Of a stretch of DNA of 64,000 bases, positions 8,876-17,505 are shown in pieces. The DNA comes from Nitrospira sp. Its GTDB lineage: Bacteria > Nitrospirota > Nitrospiria > Nitrospirales > Nitrospiraceae. Location of the stretch: NCBI GenBank assembly GCA_030123605.1, contig CP126123.1, positions 310,001 to 374,000 of the forward strand, in the 5' to 3' direction. A program made the translations under genes and the position numbers. The notes below the pieces were generated by a model. That model was not told the DNA's origin. It searched no databases and saw only the letters and a program-made list of their open reading frames with translations. Positions within the stretch are counted from its first letter, which is position 1. Each line of letters begins with the position of its first letter.

Positions 8876-9604
8876 TTAGCGAGTCGATATGTTATTTTCA
8901 ATGTCGTTAGACAATGTCGGTAGCTCGGGCGTCGCATAGGCAGAGGAGGCATTTCGCTTGTTTTTCAGAAGCCCACAGAGACCATCCAGATCCCACAGTG
9001 TGGCATCATGAGCAATGTGAAACCGGAGGACTCGGGCGGGATCGATGAGGAATGTGACTGCAGTCGCTGAGGGAGGGGCGAGCACCACGCCGTAGGATCG
9101 ATGAATTCGATTCAGCGAATCCGTCAGGAGCGGCACAGTGAATGTTTTCAAACCTTCGTGTTTAGCGAGTCGGAGCAGAGAAGTGTTGGAGAGCACGACC
9201 AACAGCACGGCACCTTCACGCGCGAAGGCTTCCGCCTGAGAATTAACATAGGCCATGTTGGAAGTAGAGGGGGAGGAGAGAAAACACAGCGCCATCCAGC
9301 GAGCGGACAGAGCGGCTGGGTCGAGATAGGTATAGATTCCTCTAACAAAGGCCATGAGGCTGAATCGTGGCACCGCTTGGCCGATCATGAGACTCCTAGG
9401 AGTCATTCTGGTCCGCACGTGGGGTGGGGCATATGTTGGTCGAGCGTATCCGGGTATCTCGGCAGCCGATGTATGTACTGACACCATGGGGACCTTTCTG
9501 TCGCATGACTGTATGTGTTGGATGTCCGGAGCGGCAATTTCGCCGGCTTCAATCATGATACTAATTCTCAAAATCATTATACTGGGGGTAGTGCATTCTG
9601 TCAA
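8876..9604 (-). CDS. Peroxiredoxin/AhpC-like protein without a recognisable peroxidatic cysteine
   Basis: The central part follows the thioredoxin-fold peroxiredoxin pattern: GQAVPRFSLMAF, a WMALCFLSSPSTSNMAYVNSQ segment where AhpC proteins have FTFVCPTE, then LLVVLSNTSLLRLAKHEGLKTFTVPLLTDS, RSYGVV and AVTFLIDPARVLRFHI. The expected active-site Cys is absent, so peroxidase activity is unlikely unless another residue substitutes. The 242-residue frame has a long, odd N-terminus, and the true start may be nearer 9390, before MIGQAVPRF. It lies stranded between IS elements; whether it is functional or decaying is unclear. Confidence 0.55.
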   Translation of the reverse strand: MTECTTPSIMILRISIMIEAGEIAAPDIQHIQSCDRKVPMVSVHTSAAEIPGYARPTYAPPHVRTRMTPRSLMIGQAVPRFSLMAFVRGIYTYLDPAALSARWMALCFLSSPSTSNMAYVNSQAEAFAREGAVLLVVLSNTSLLRLAKHEGLKTFTVPLLTDSLNRIHRSYGVVLAPPSATAVTFLIDPARVLRFHIAHDATLWDLDGLCGLLKNKRNASSAYATPELPTLSNDIENNISTR

Positions 9605-9687
9605 GCGAACAGAAAGATGGCTACGTGTGCCTATGCCTTACTAGGGCCTGGTAGCACTACTGACCCTGTATATGCGATACTGCACAC

Positions 9688-10350
9688 ATGGAACTCACCG
9701 AGGCTCAGTGTCGTCACATCGAGCGCTGCCTACCAACCCAACGCGGTAACGTCACGCTCGACAATCTGCAGGTCCTGAACGCGATTTTGTATGTCGCCGA
9801 GCGAGGCTGCAAATGGCGTGGCCTCCCCAAGCGGTTCGGCAACTGACACACGATCTATACGCGCATGAACCGGTGGGTGAATAGTGGCGTGCTGGATCGC
9901 GTCTTTACCCACTTGCAACAGGCTCAGATCATCCGCGTGAAGCTCGAAGCCGTGGCGTTGGACAGTACGATCGTCAAGGTCCATCCGGATTGGACGGGGG
10001 CATTAAAAAAACGGTCCACGAGCCCTTGGTCGATCCCGCGGTAGGTGGACCACCACGATTCATCTGGTTGCCGCGGATGCTCGAACGGCCCTGACAGTTG
10101 CCCTACCACCGGGCTAGGCCTACGATGCCCCTGAGGGACGCAAGCTGCTGCATCGCTTCGGGAAAAGGCTACGCCGGATCCCCTTGTTACCGGATCGAGC
10201 GTATGAAGGCGATGAGATGTGGCAACTGGCGGTGGAGTGAGGATATGTGCCGGTAGTGCCGCCCGAGCACAACCGACGTGCCCCCGGGACTACGATCAAC
10301 TCCTCTATAAGCGACGCAATGAGATCGAACGGTTGTTCCGTCGGCTCATC
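9688..10350 (+). pseudogene. Decayed copy of an IS5-type transposase
   Basis: From ATG 9688 the translation (MELTEAQCRHIE, PTQRGNVTLDNLQVLNAILYVAERGCKWRGLPKRFGN) closely matches the intact-looking transposase at 15514-16271. A TGA replaces the next Trp codon, and several later stops and frameshifts follow. The catalytic VALDSTIVKVHPD block and the terminal RRNEIERLFRRL block are still readable. The left flank (TAGCACTACTGACC...) also resembles that element's end. The right end is missing where an IS481-like element begins. Confidence 0.75.
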
Positions 10351-10363
10351 TGTATAGCTCAAG

Positions 10364-11486
10364 ACTTCATCTGACGGACAGCGAGTCCTCGCCGAGTTTA
10401 GGCCGCTAACATTTTCTCCTTCGCCAAGGGCACGCTGTCCGCGAACGTCTGCCACGGCGGTTTGCCGTAACACCAACGATCCTGGTGGGATCGCTGCTCG
10501 TTGTACTCCTGTAACCAGTGATCCAAGTCGGCCTGCAGTTCGCCCCGCGTCTGATAGATCTTCTTCCGGAACGCCACTCGGTAAAATTCGTTCAGCATCG
10601 TCTTGTGGAACCGCTCACAGCTCCCGTTGGTTTAGGGATGCCGCGTTTTGGTGCGCGTGTGGTCGATGTTCTCCACGGCCAGATACAGTTCGTACTCGTG
10701 GCGCTCCGGTGCTCCGCAGTACTCCGTTCCGCGGTCGGTGAGGATCCGGTTCAGCGGAATCTCGTGCTGCTCGAAGAAGGGCAACACACGATCATTGAGC
10801 ACGTCTGCGGCGGTGATCGGAGTCTTCCGGTCATAGAGTTTCGCGAACCCCACTTTGCTGTCGGTGTCGATGAAGGTCTGTTGATAGATCCGGCCCACGC
10901 CCTTCACGGTTCCGACAGAGAACGTGTCCTGGGCACCGCAGTAGCCGGGACATTCGCTCTCGAATTCGCCATGGGCTTCTTTGTCTGCCGTGGCCTTCTC
11001 CAGCGCCACGACCTGCGCCTCCGTTAAGACGAGGCCCTCTTGAGCAACCTTGGCCTCCAAGGCCTTGAGCCGCTTCCGCATAGTTTCCAGATCATGCCGG
11101 AGCCAGATGCACCGGACGCCCGCGGGGGAGATCGTCAGGGCTCGTTTGCGAAGTTCGTTCGCCACGCGGAGTTGGCCCCAGGCGGGTTGCTCAATGGCCA
11201 CTTGCACGATGGCCTGCTCCACATCGGGCGCCACACGATTCTTCAGCAACGGTTTCTGGCGGGAGATCTCTTGGAGGGCGGCCTCACCCTCCCCTCTCGT
11301 AGAGTTCTTTGAACCGGTAGAAACTATCGCGGCTATAGCCCATCACCTGGCAGGCCTTGGAGACATTCCCCAGGTGTTTCGCCAATTCCAACACGCCCAC
11401 TTTGGTCTTGATGATCTTCTGTTCCGTCGTCATGGTCCTCACTCCTTCCGTGAAGGGGAGGACTCTGCCGGACTGTCAGATTAAGT
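10364..11486 (-). mobile_element. IS481-type element with decayed transposase
   Basis: Imperfect inverted ends can be read at 10364-10380 (acttcatctgacggaca) and 11471-11486 (reverse complement acttaatctgacagtc), just outside the transposase frames. The element lies directly after the decayed IS5 copy and ends just before the left end of the IS1182 element. Exact outer borders and a target duplication could not be settled by eye. Confidence 0.55.
10398..11433 (-). pseudogene. IS481-type integrase-core transposase, two lesions
   Basis: Starting at ATG 11433, the translation gives an HTH domain ([45 protein letters not shown]). One extra G near 11292 then shifts the frame. The next frame carries the rve/DDE core: [50 protein letters not shown], and [13 protein letters not shown] followed by an in-frame TAA at 10632-10634 where relatives have Gln. 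After the stop, SCERFHKTMLNEFYRVAFRKK runs to the C-terminus. Two point lesions inactivate an otherwise complete gene, suggesting recent decay. Confidence 0.8.
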
Positions 11487-11493
11487 TCTAGGC

Positions 11494-13088
11494 GCCTGTC
11501 CGACATTGTTCTCAACCACCACTTGCACTGTGCCGTCAGATTCGATAGGAGCAGAACCTCCTCACGCATGATTTGGCGGCCTGTCGCTGCTGGATCGCAC
11601 CTTCCGCCCCTATGAGCCTGACCAACTCTTGCTGTTGCCTCCGTCCCTGGGGGAGTGGCTGCCGGAAGACCATCGGGCCTACTTCGCTTCGGATGTCGGC
11701 ACCGAACTGGACCTGACGCGGATCGTCAAGACCTATGGCGGGGTGACCCGCAGGAATGCGCCGTATGATCCGCGGCGGCTGGTCACGATTCTGCTCTATG
11801 CGTACGCGGGGGGCATTCCCGCCTCGCGGCAGATTGCCCGTGAGCTGGATGAGAATGTGGCCTTTCGTGTGCTGGCCGCAAACCAGCGGCCGGATTTCCG
11901 AACCCTCAGCGACTTTCGCAAGCCGCATCTGGCGGCGCTGACCGAGCTGTTTGTGCAGGTCCTCCGGCGGTGTCAGCGAGCCGGTTGGGTGACGCTGGGG
12001 CATATCGCGCTGGATGGGACGCAACTGAAGGCGAATGCGTCGAAGCCCAAGGCGATGAGCGATGGCCGGATGGGGACGGACGAGGCGCGGTTGAAGAGGG
12101 AAGTCGACGCGCTGCTGCAGCAGGCCGAGGCCGCCGAGGCCCAGGATGATGCCGCGTATGGCGCCGATCGGCGCGGCGATGAACTGCCCGCCGAACTGGC
12201 GCGCCGGGAGCAACGGCGGAAGACCATTCGGGCGGCCAAGGCCGTGTTGGAGCAGGAGGCTCAGGCGGACGCCACGCTCACACCGGCGGCGCAGAACACG
12301 GGGGCGAGAGCCCGGCCACGCCGCGGCCGACCGCCGCCGCTCCCCAGCCCGGGGCCCCCCCCCGAAGGCGCAGCGCAATTTCACCGATCCAGAGCGTCGC
12401 ATTATGCCGGAGCGAAGGGGCGCGTGGTTCAAGGGTACAACTGTCAGGCGGCCGTCGATGCGACGGCCCCAATCATTGTTGCCGCCGATGTCACCGATGA
12501 ACCCAATGACAAGCAGCACGCCCAGCCGCTGCTGCCCCAGGTGTTGGCCCACACTGGCCAGGTCCCCCGGATCGTGACGCTGGCCGCGGGCTATTTCAGC
12601 GAGGCAAATGTCACGGCCCTCACGGCGCTGGGTTGTACGCCACTTGCCCCGCCGGATCGCCAACTCCATAGCCAGGCGATACCCGCGGCGCCCAGGGGCC
12701 GGCCGCCAGCGGGCCTGTCGGTGGCGCCGCACCCTCCGGACACAACGCGGGCGCCGCCGCTACGCCCGGCGCAAAGCGATCGTCGAACCGGTCTTTGGCC
12801 AGATCAAGCCCGGCCGCGGCTATCGCCAGTTCTTGTTGCGCGGGATGCGGCAGGTGCGCGGCGAGGGGGCGCGCATCTGTCCCACGCATAAGATGCTCAA
12901 ACTCTGGACCGCCCTGCGCCAGCGACGCCCACGCCCCGGCGAGGGGCTACGGGTTCTGCGCGGGGCGCAGAAGGAGCTGGGGCAGGGACGGCGATAAACC
13001 AAAGACACGGGGGCCATTCACACGCCGACAGGCCCAACCCGCTTCCTCGGTCATGATTCGGACTGGCTCAGGTCAATGTCGGACAGGC
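11494..13088 (+). mobile_element. IS1182-family element, ends intact, gene decayed
   Basis: A perfect 15-base inverted repeat (GCCTGTCCGACATTG at 11494-11508 and its complement at 13074-13088) bounds about 1.6 kb that holds one IS1182-type transposase pseudogene. The right end abuts the IS481-type element whose transposase is at 13105-14073. I saw no clear target duplication. Confidence 0.75.
11560..12997 (+). pseudogene. IS1182-family transposase, frameshifted
   Basis: The family start is eroded: the matching frame (TFRPYEPDQLLLLPPSLGEWLPEDHRAYF) has a TGA and no ATG upstream. The body then reads well (YDPRRLVTILLYAYAGGIPASRQIARE, DFRTLSDFRKPHL, GHIALDGTQLKANASK). A run of nine C near 12355 and a compensating shift scramble the KAQRNFTDPE region, and a further shift near 12720 moves the C-terminus (RKAIVEPVFGQIKPGRGYRQFLLRGM) to another frame, ending at TAA 12995-12997. 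Three or more lesions make it non-functional. Confidence 0.8.
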
Positions 13089-13104
13089 TGCGTGTAATGG
13101 CTTG

Positions 13105-14073
13105 TCAAGCAGCGGCCCCTGTATGTGTGCATGGCGTGGTTGGTGATGCTGGTGCCGGTGGCGAGAGAAACGTCGCCAATTTCTCCGCGGGCGTCAGGCC
13201 GTGGAGGGCCATGGAAAATCGGTCGTGGTTGTACCGATGTTCCCAGGCGCGCAGGGCCTGAGCCGCGGATGTGAACTCGTCAAACGTCGAGCGACTCCAA
13301 AATTCTTCCTCGTCGATGCGATGACTGCGCTCCACCTTCCCATTCTGTTCGGGCCGACGCGGCTTGATGTGCCGGAGCCGAACGCCCGCTTCTTGTACCG
13401 CAAGCGCAAAGATCAGCGAGAATTCAGTCCCATTGTCCACTTGTACTTTGCGAATGGGAAACGGGAGCACCTGACGGACGGTGGCAAAGAATTCGAGACT
13501 GGTGCCGTGATACGTGCGGGGATAGAGACGCAAGACTCGAGAGCGCGTACAGTCGTCGAGCGCCGTGTACTGAACACATTTCTGCCCGGCAACCTTCACC
13601 TCTTTGACATCAACCTGTACACAGTCGCCTGGCTGCTCCTTGCTGAAGAGGATCGGGTGCCGTGGTCGCCGCGGGTCCGTGCGTCTGATTGGGGGATAGC
13701 CGAGGTCCCGGCAGATCCGGCGGATCGTCGCGGCCGCGACGCGGATGCGATGCACCCGATCAAGCCAGATGCGCGTCCGCATCGCCCCAAACTGCAGATC
13801 GCGGCGGGCTTGCTCGATCAGTCGTACGGTCTCGTCGGACAGCCGCCGGCGGCGCTTCAGCGGATGGCGCGGCACCAATCCGGCGGGCCCACCGGTCACC
13901 CACCGGCGGTGCCAGGTCCGGACGGTCTTGCGGTCCAGTCCGAATCGCCGGGCGGCGCCTTTGAACCCATACGTCTCCGCATACTGCAGGATCGCGAGTC
14001 GGCTGTTGATGGTGTGGTGATGTCGTGTGGCAATGTGCAAGTTTCTCAGTTCCTTCGTCATGATCAATCGCAT
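13105..14073 (-). CDS. IS481-family transposase (intact)
   Basis: An uninterrupted 322-residue protein. It has an N-terminal HTH (RLAILQYAETYGFKGAARRFGLDRKTVRTWHRRW) and an integrase core with GDCVQVDVKEV, YTALDDCTRSRVLRLYP, VQVDNGTEFS and RRPEQNGKVERSHRIDEEEF, giving the D-D-E triad. The start is ATG 14073, preceded by AAGGGGGAATCA. The gene sits between an IS1182 element and the 3' end of an IS21-type istA, and its insertion probably removed most of istA. Terminal repeats were not convincingly identified. Confidence 0.85.
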   Translation of the reverse strand: MRLIMTKELRNLHIATRHHHTINSRLAILQYAETYGFKGAARRFGLDRKTVRTWHRRWVTGGPAGLVPRHPLKRRRRLSDETVRLIEQARRDLQFGAMRTRIWLDRVHRIRVAAATIRRICRDLGYPPIRRTDPRRPRHPILFSKEQPGDCVQVDVKEVKVAGQKCVQYTALDDCTRSRVLRLYPRTYHGTSLEFFATVRQVLPFPIRKVQVDNGTEFSLIFALAVQEAGVRLRHIKPRRPEQNGKVERSHRIDEEEFWSRSTFDEFTSAAQALRAWEHRYNHDRFSMALHGLTPAEKLATFLSPPAPASPTTPCTHTGAAA

Positions 14074-14130
14074 TGATTCCCCCTTATACTGGCGCGTGAC
14101 TGTAGCCCATGCGGGGGGCCAACTCTCAAC

Positions 14131-14430
14131 AAGATATTTCAGTTGTTCCCGACCGTCGTGTTCCGCCAAGCCTACGATGCCTTGGTCATGCGTCACGGCA
14201 GCCGAGCCGACGTGGACTACGTCCGGATCCTCCACCTGGCGGCCCACACCAGCGAGCAGGTGGTGGAGACGGCGCTGGAGCGGCTCCTCGAACGCGGCAC
14301 CCTCCGCGATTCGGCCCAAGTGAAGGCTGTGGTGCAGCCGGAGCGGATCGCGGTGCCCGCCTGTGTGCTCACGCCCCCGGATTTGACCGTGTACGATGCG
14401 TGCCTGGCGACGGCGGGAGGTGTCCAATGA
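14131..14430 (+). pseudogene. istA: 3' remnant of IS21 istA
   Basis: An open frame without a proper start (KIFQLFPTVVFRQAYDALVMRHG, DYVRILHLAAHTSEQVVETALERLLERGTL) matches the extreme C-terminus of IstA-type IS21 transposases. It stops at TGA 14428-14430, overlapping the istB ATG at 14427, the normal istA/istB arrangement. The upstream catalytic part is gone; the intact IS481-type transposase gene lies in its place. Confidence 0.75.
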
Positions 14431-15269
14431 AGACCCCGACCACCGCCACGTTGCCGCTCCTGCTGAAATCGCTCTGTCTCCCCACCTTCGCCCGCGCGTA
14501 TGCGGTCGTCGCGGCGCAGGCCGCCCGCGAAGGACTCTCCCATGAGACCTATTTGCTGGCGTTGGCCACGCAGGAGGCTGGTGAGCGGGCAGCCCGCCGG
14601 GTGGAACGGCTGATCGTGGACGCCAAACTTCCGCGAGACAAGAGCTTGGAGACCTTTGACCTGACCTGGCTGCCGCCCAAAGTCCGCACGACCGTGGCCA
14701 CCCTGCGGGATGGCACATTCCTCGATCAGGCGACCAATGTCCTCGTGTTCGGGAATCCCGGGACGGGCAAAACACACCTCGTCTGTGGGCTCGGGCTCGA
14801 GCTCGTGCGGAAGCGGCGGCCCGTGCTCTTTGCGCCCACGTTCCAGATCGTCCAACGGGTGCTCGCCGCCAAACGCGACCTGCGCCTGGCGGCGGAACTG
14901 AAGCGGCTGGACCGCTTCGAGGTCCTGATCCTCGATGCTCTCGGGTATGTGCAGCAGAGCCGCGAGGAAATGGAAGTGCTCTTCACCCTGCTCGCCGAGC
15001 GCTATGAACGCCGCCCCGTGATGATCACCAGCAATCTCGTCTTCAGCCAGTGGGATCAGATCTTCAAAGACCCGATGACGACGGCCGCGGCGGTGGATCG
15101 AGTCGTCCACCACGCGGTGATTCTTGAACTGCCCATCCCCAGCTATCGGGCTCACGTGGCGAAGGCGAGAAGTCAGGCCTCCTTACGCGCAGGCGCAGCT
15201 GAGGTGAAGAGAGAGGGCGGTATGAATAACAATGACGATCTAAACGACGGAGCACGGACGGCTCCCTAA
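14427..15269 (+). CDS. istB: IS21 IstB-like ATPase helper
   Basis: The 280-residue protein has a Walker A box (GNPGTGKTH, about residue 112), a Walker B-like VLILDALG, and the TSNLVFSQWDQIF and RVVHHAVILELPIPSYR segments of IstB. IstB is an AAA+ protein that assembles on DNA and stimulates IstA during IS21 transposition. The Walker B Asp is followed by Ala-Leu instead of the usual Glu-Leu/Val, which may weaken ATP hydrolysis. The start ATG overlaps the istA stop. With istA truncated, the element cannot move alone. Confidence 0.85.
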   Translation: MKTPTTATLPLLLKSLCLPTFARAYAVVAAQAAREGLSHETYLLALATQEAGERAARRVERLIVDAKLPRDKSLETFDLTWLPPKVRTTVATLRDGTFLDQATNVLVFGNPGTGKTHLVCGLGLELVRKRRPVLFAPTFQIVQRVLAAKRDLRLAAELKRLDRFEVLILDALGYVQQSREEMEVLFTLLAERYERRPVMITSNLVFSQWDQIFKDPMTTAAAVDRVVHHAVILELPIPSYRAHVAKARSQASLRAGAAEVKREGGMNNNDDLNDGARTAP

Positions 15270-15285
15270 ACCCGAGGACGGCCCC

Positions 15286-15333
15286 TGCAATTCTAATTGT
15301 CGCCAACCCTCAAATCTAATTGACGTTGAACAA
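15286..15333 (+). repeat. IS21-type right-end repeats
   Basis: Just after istB, two copies of a TCTAATTG motif (in ttctaattgtcgcc and aatctaattgacgtt) lie about 25 bases apart. Multiple short repeats of this kind are usual at IS21 ends. The next bases already belong to an IS5 remnant, so the element probably ends near here. Confidence 0.45.
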
Positions 15334-15488
15334 CCGAAGACCTGTACAAGCTGCGTCACCTGATCGAACACGCTTTTCTGCATCTCAAACGGTGGCGCGG
15401 CATCCCCACAAGGTACGCCAAACCTGCGGCCTCATTTCTTGCCGCCGTCCAAATCAGGTGCAGTGCCCTCTGGACTAACATCTCGTGA
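15334..15488 (+). pseudogene. C-terminal fragment of another IS5-type transposase
   Basis: The frame reads EDLYKLRHLIEHAFLHLKRW, then RGIPTRYAKPAASFLAAVQIRC and LWTNIS, ending at a TGA at 15486-15488. This is the conserved C-terminal part of IS5-family transposases, including the final catalytic Glu region. Nothing of the N-terminal part is present; it was probably lost when neighbouring elements inserted. Confidence 0.7.
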
Positions 15489-15500
15489 CGATATTATCTA

Positions 15501-16314
15501 GGTTCTGTTAACACTAACGAAAGCCATCGACGATCAACGCGAAATTGATGAACGCGACGAACATGACATCGAGTTTTTCAAACCGTGTGAAGATGCGCCG
15601 AAATCCCTTCAGCCGACGGAACAGCCGTTCGATCTCATTGCGGCGTGTATACAGGGCTCGATCGTATTCCCATGGCGTGAGTCGATTGTGCTTGGGCGGC
15701 ACCACCGGTACATACCCTAACTCCACGGCCAGTTGCCGCGTCTCATCACCTTCATACGCTCGATCCATCAACAGGTGGATCGGACGCGGGATGCGACCGA
15801 AGCGTTGCAGCAGCATTCGCCCCTCCGGTGCATCGTGGGCTTGACCGGGGGACAGAGCAAACGTTAGGGCCGTTCGAGCATCCGCGGCAACCAGATGAAT
15901 CTTGGTCGTCCATCCGCCACGGGACTGACCAATGGCTTGCGGGCCGTTTTTTGTAACGCCCCCGTGCCATCCGGATGGACCTTGACGATGGTACTGTCCA
16001 AGGCGACGGCTTCGACGTTCACGCGGATGATCTGTGCGTGCTGTAACTGGGCAAAGACGCGATCCAGCACCCCGCTCTTCGACCAACGATTCATGCGGGT
16101 ATAGATGGTGTGCCAGTTGCCGAATCGCTTGGGGAGACCGCGCCATTTGCACCCCTGCTCGGCGACGTACAGGATGGCGTTGAGCACCCGCAGATTGTCG
16201 AGCGTCACGTTGCCGCGTTGTGTCGGCAACCACGGCGCGATTTGTCGATACTGGGCGTCGGTGATTTCCATGTACGCAGTATCGCATAAAGTGGCCAGTA
16301 GTGTTAACAAGGCC
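15501..16314 (-). mobile_element. IS5-type element with two-frame transposase
   Basis: The ends carry a 16-base inverted repeat with 13 matches (GGTTCTGTTAACACTA at 15501-15516; complement of 16299-16314). Both outer sides read TA. The element carries a single transposase split into two overlapping frames at a run of six A on the coding strand. A decayed copy of the same element lies at 9688-10350. Confidence 0.75.
15514..16271 (-). CDS. IS5-type transposase, probably made by -1 frameshifting
   Basis: Frame one starts at ATG 16271 (MEITDAQYRQIAPWLPTQRG) and carries CKWRGLPKRFGNWHTIYTRMN and VALDSTIVKVHPDGTGAL. At a run of six A (15947-15952 on the plus strand as T) the match moves to the -1 frame: NGPQAIGQSRGGWTTKIHLV, RTALTFALSPGQAHDAPEG, LLMDRAYEGDETRQLA, then RRNEIERLFRRLKGFRRIFTR to the stop at 15514. 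IS5 elements of this group are known to use such slippage, so I treat it as functional. A simple frameshift mutation is the alternative. Confidence 0.7.
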
Positions 16315-16332
16315 TAATGAAGCTTGATTTTA

Positions 16333-17502
16333 GGGACGGTCTGATCAATTCACGTGTCCGCTCGGAAATCTGTTCCTGAGCTGATCACCAGGGGGAATTC
16401 GGTGGATATCCACTGGTCCGGGCGCCTGTTTGTGGGGCTCATCCACTGTCCGATGGCCCACTGCAAGCCTCCGGACACACCGCTCCTACGTTCCCACCAC
16501 CAGCCGGTGTCGCGCGACGTACAGATTTGCTAAGCCGCATGAGACGAAGAGCCAATTGGTGTTCTTCGCCAGCCCACGGTAGCGGACTTTCGCCCACCCA
16601 AAGATCCGCTTGATCACCACGAACGCATGTTCGACTTTGGCCCGGACCTTCGATGTTGTCCGGTTCTTTGCCCGCTCCCCCTCACTCAGGGGCCGATGCC
16701 GATAGGCTTTGGCCTGGATGAAACTCGTGGCTTCAGGGGCGTGTTGCTGAATGACCGCGCGGTGCCCGCTGTAGGCCGCGTCCCCCCAGACCCGCGTCTC
16801 CTGGCCATGCAGGAGGTCCGGCAACACCTGGCTGTCATGCACGTTGGCCGCGGTGGCCGCCACCGCATGGATCAGCTTGGTTCGGCTGTCCACGCCAATA
16901 TGCGCCTTCATGCCAAAGTACCACTGGTTGCCTTTCTTCGTCTGATGCATCTCCGGATCCCGTTCCTTGGTGCGATTGTTCGTCGAACTGGGGGCGCTGA
17001 TGATGGTGGCGTCGACGATGGTGCCCCGGCTGATCTGTAGCCCGTGCTCGGCCAAATACGTCTGGAGCACCCCAAAGAGCTGCTCACCCAACTGGTGCGC
17101 CTCCAAGAGATGCCGAAATTTACAGATGGTGGTCTCGTCGGGCACCGGCTCACGGCCCAGATCAATCCCCACAAAGTGCCGCATGGCCCGTGAGTCGTAC
17201 AACGCCTCCTCGACCGCCGGGTCCGACAGATTGAACCATTGTTGCAGACACAGCATGCGTTCGACTCCCACCGGTGGGCGCCCCGGCCCCTCGGCCTTCG
17301 GATAGACGGGTTCGATTGCGGCCACCAGGTCCGCCCACGGCACGACGCGATTCATTTCGTCGAGAAACCGTTCCCGCCGAGTGGGCTTACGATACTGTTC
17401 AAACGTGACCTCGGCAAAGGTCTGTTGCGGCATGGGCGCGCCTCCTCAGATGTGAGGCGCCATCCTTAGCACATAACACGAGAGGAATAAATCAGACCTT
17501 CC
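16333..17502 (-). mobile_element. Intact IS5-group insertion sequence
   Basis: Inverted ends of about 17 bases are at 16333-16350 and 17486-17502 (GGAAGGTCTGATTTATT on the complement). They are flanked by a TTA direct repeat (16330-16332 and 17503-17505). One uninterrupted transposase gene fills the element (1170 bp). Intact ends, gene and duplication suggest a recent insertion. Confidence 0.85.
16486..17433 (-). CDS. IS5-group transposase (intact)
   Basis: The 315-residue DDE transposase starts MPQQTFAEVTFEQYRKPTRR. It includes the domain typical of IS5 group N-termini (PPVGVERMLCLQQWFNLSD, ALYDSRAMRHFVGIDL, VPDETTICKFRHLLE) and the catalytic blocks ISRGTIVDATIISAPSS, GDAAYSGHRAVIQ and KVRAKVEHAFVVIKRIFGW (D, D, E). 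No lesion is visible and the length is normal for the family. Confidence 0.9.
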   Translation of the reverse strand: MPQQTFAEVTFEQYRKPTRRERFLDEMNRVVPWADLVAAIEPVYPKAEGPGRPPVGVERMLCLQQWFNLSDPAVEEALYDSRAMRHFVGIDLGREPVPDETTICKFRHLLEAHQLGEQLFGVLQTYLAEHGLQISRGTIVDATIISAPSSTNNRTKERDPEMHQTKKGNQWYFGMKAHIGVDSRTKLIHAVAATAANVHDSQVLPDLLHGQETRVWGDAAYSGHRAVIQQHAPEATSFIQAKAYRHRPLSEGERAKNRTTSKVRAKVEHAFVVIKRIFGWAKVRYRGLAKNTNWLFVSCGLANLYVARHRLVVGT

Positions 17503-17505
17503 TTA

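Noticed and set aside
11629-12891. IS1182 frame starting with TTG at 11629 as an intact transposase
   Set aside because: The family N-terminus continues upstream past a stop, and two further frameshifts move the conserved C-terminus out of frame.
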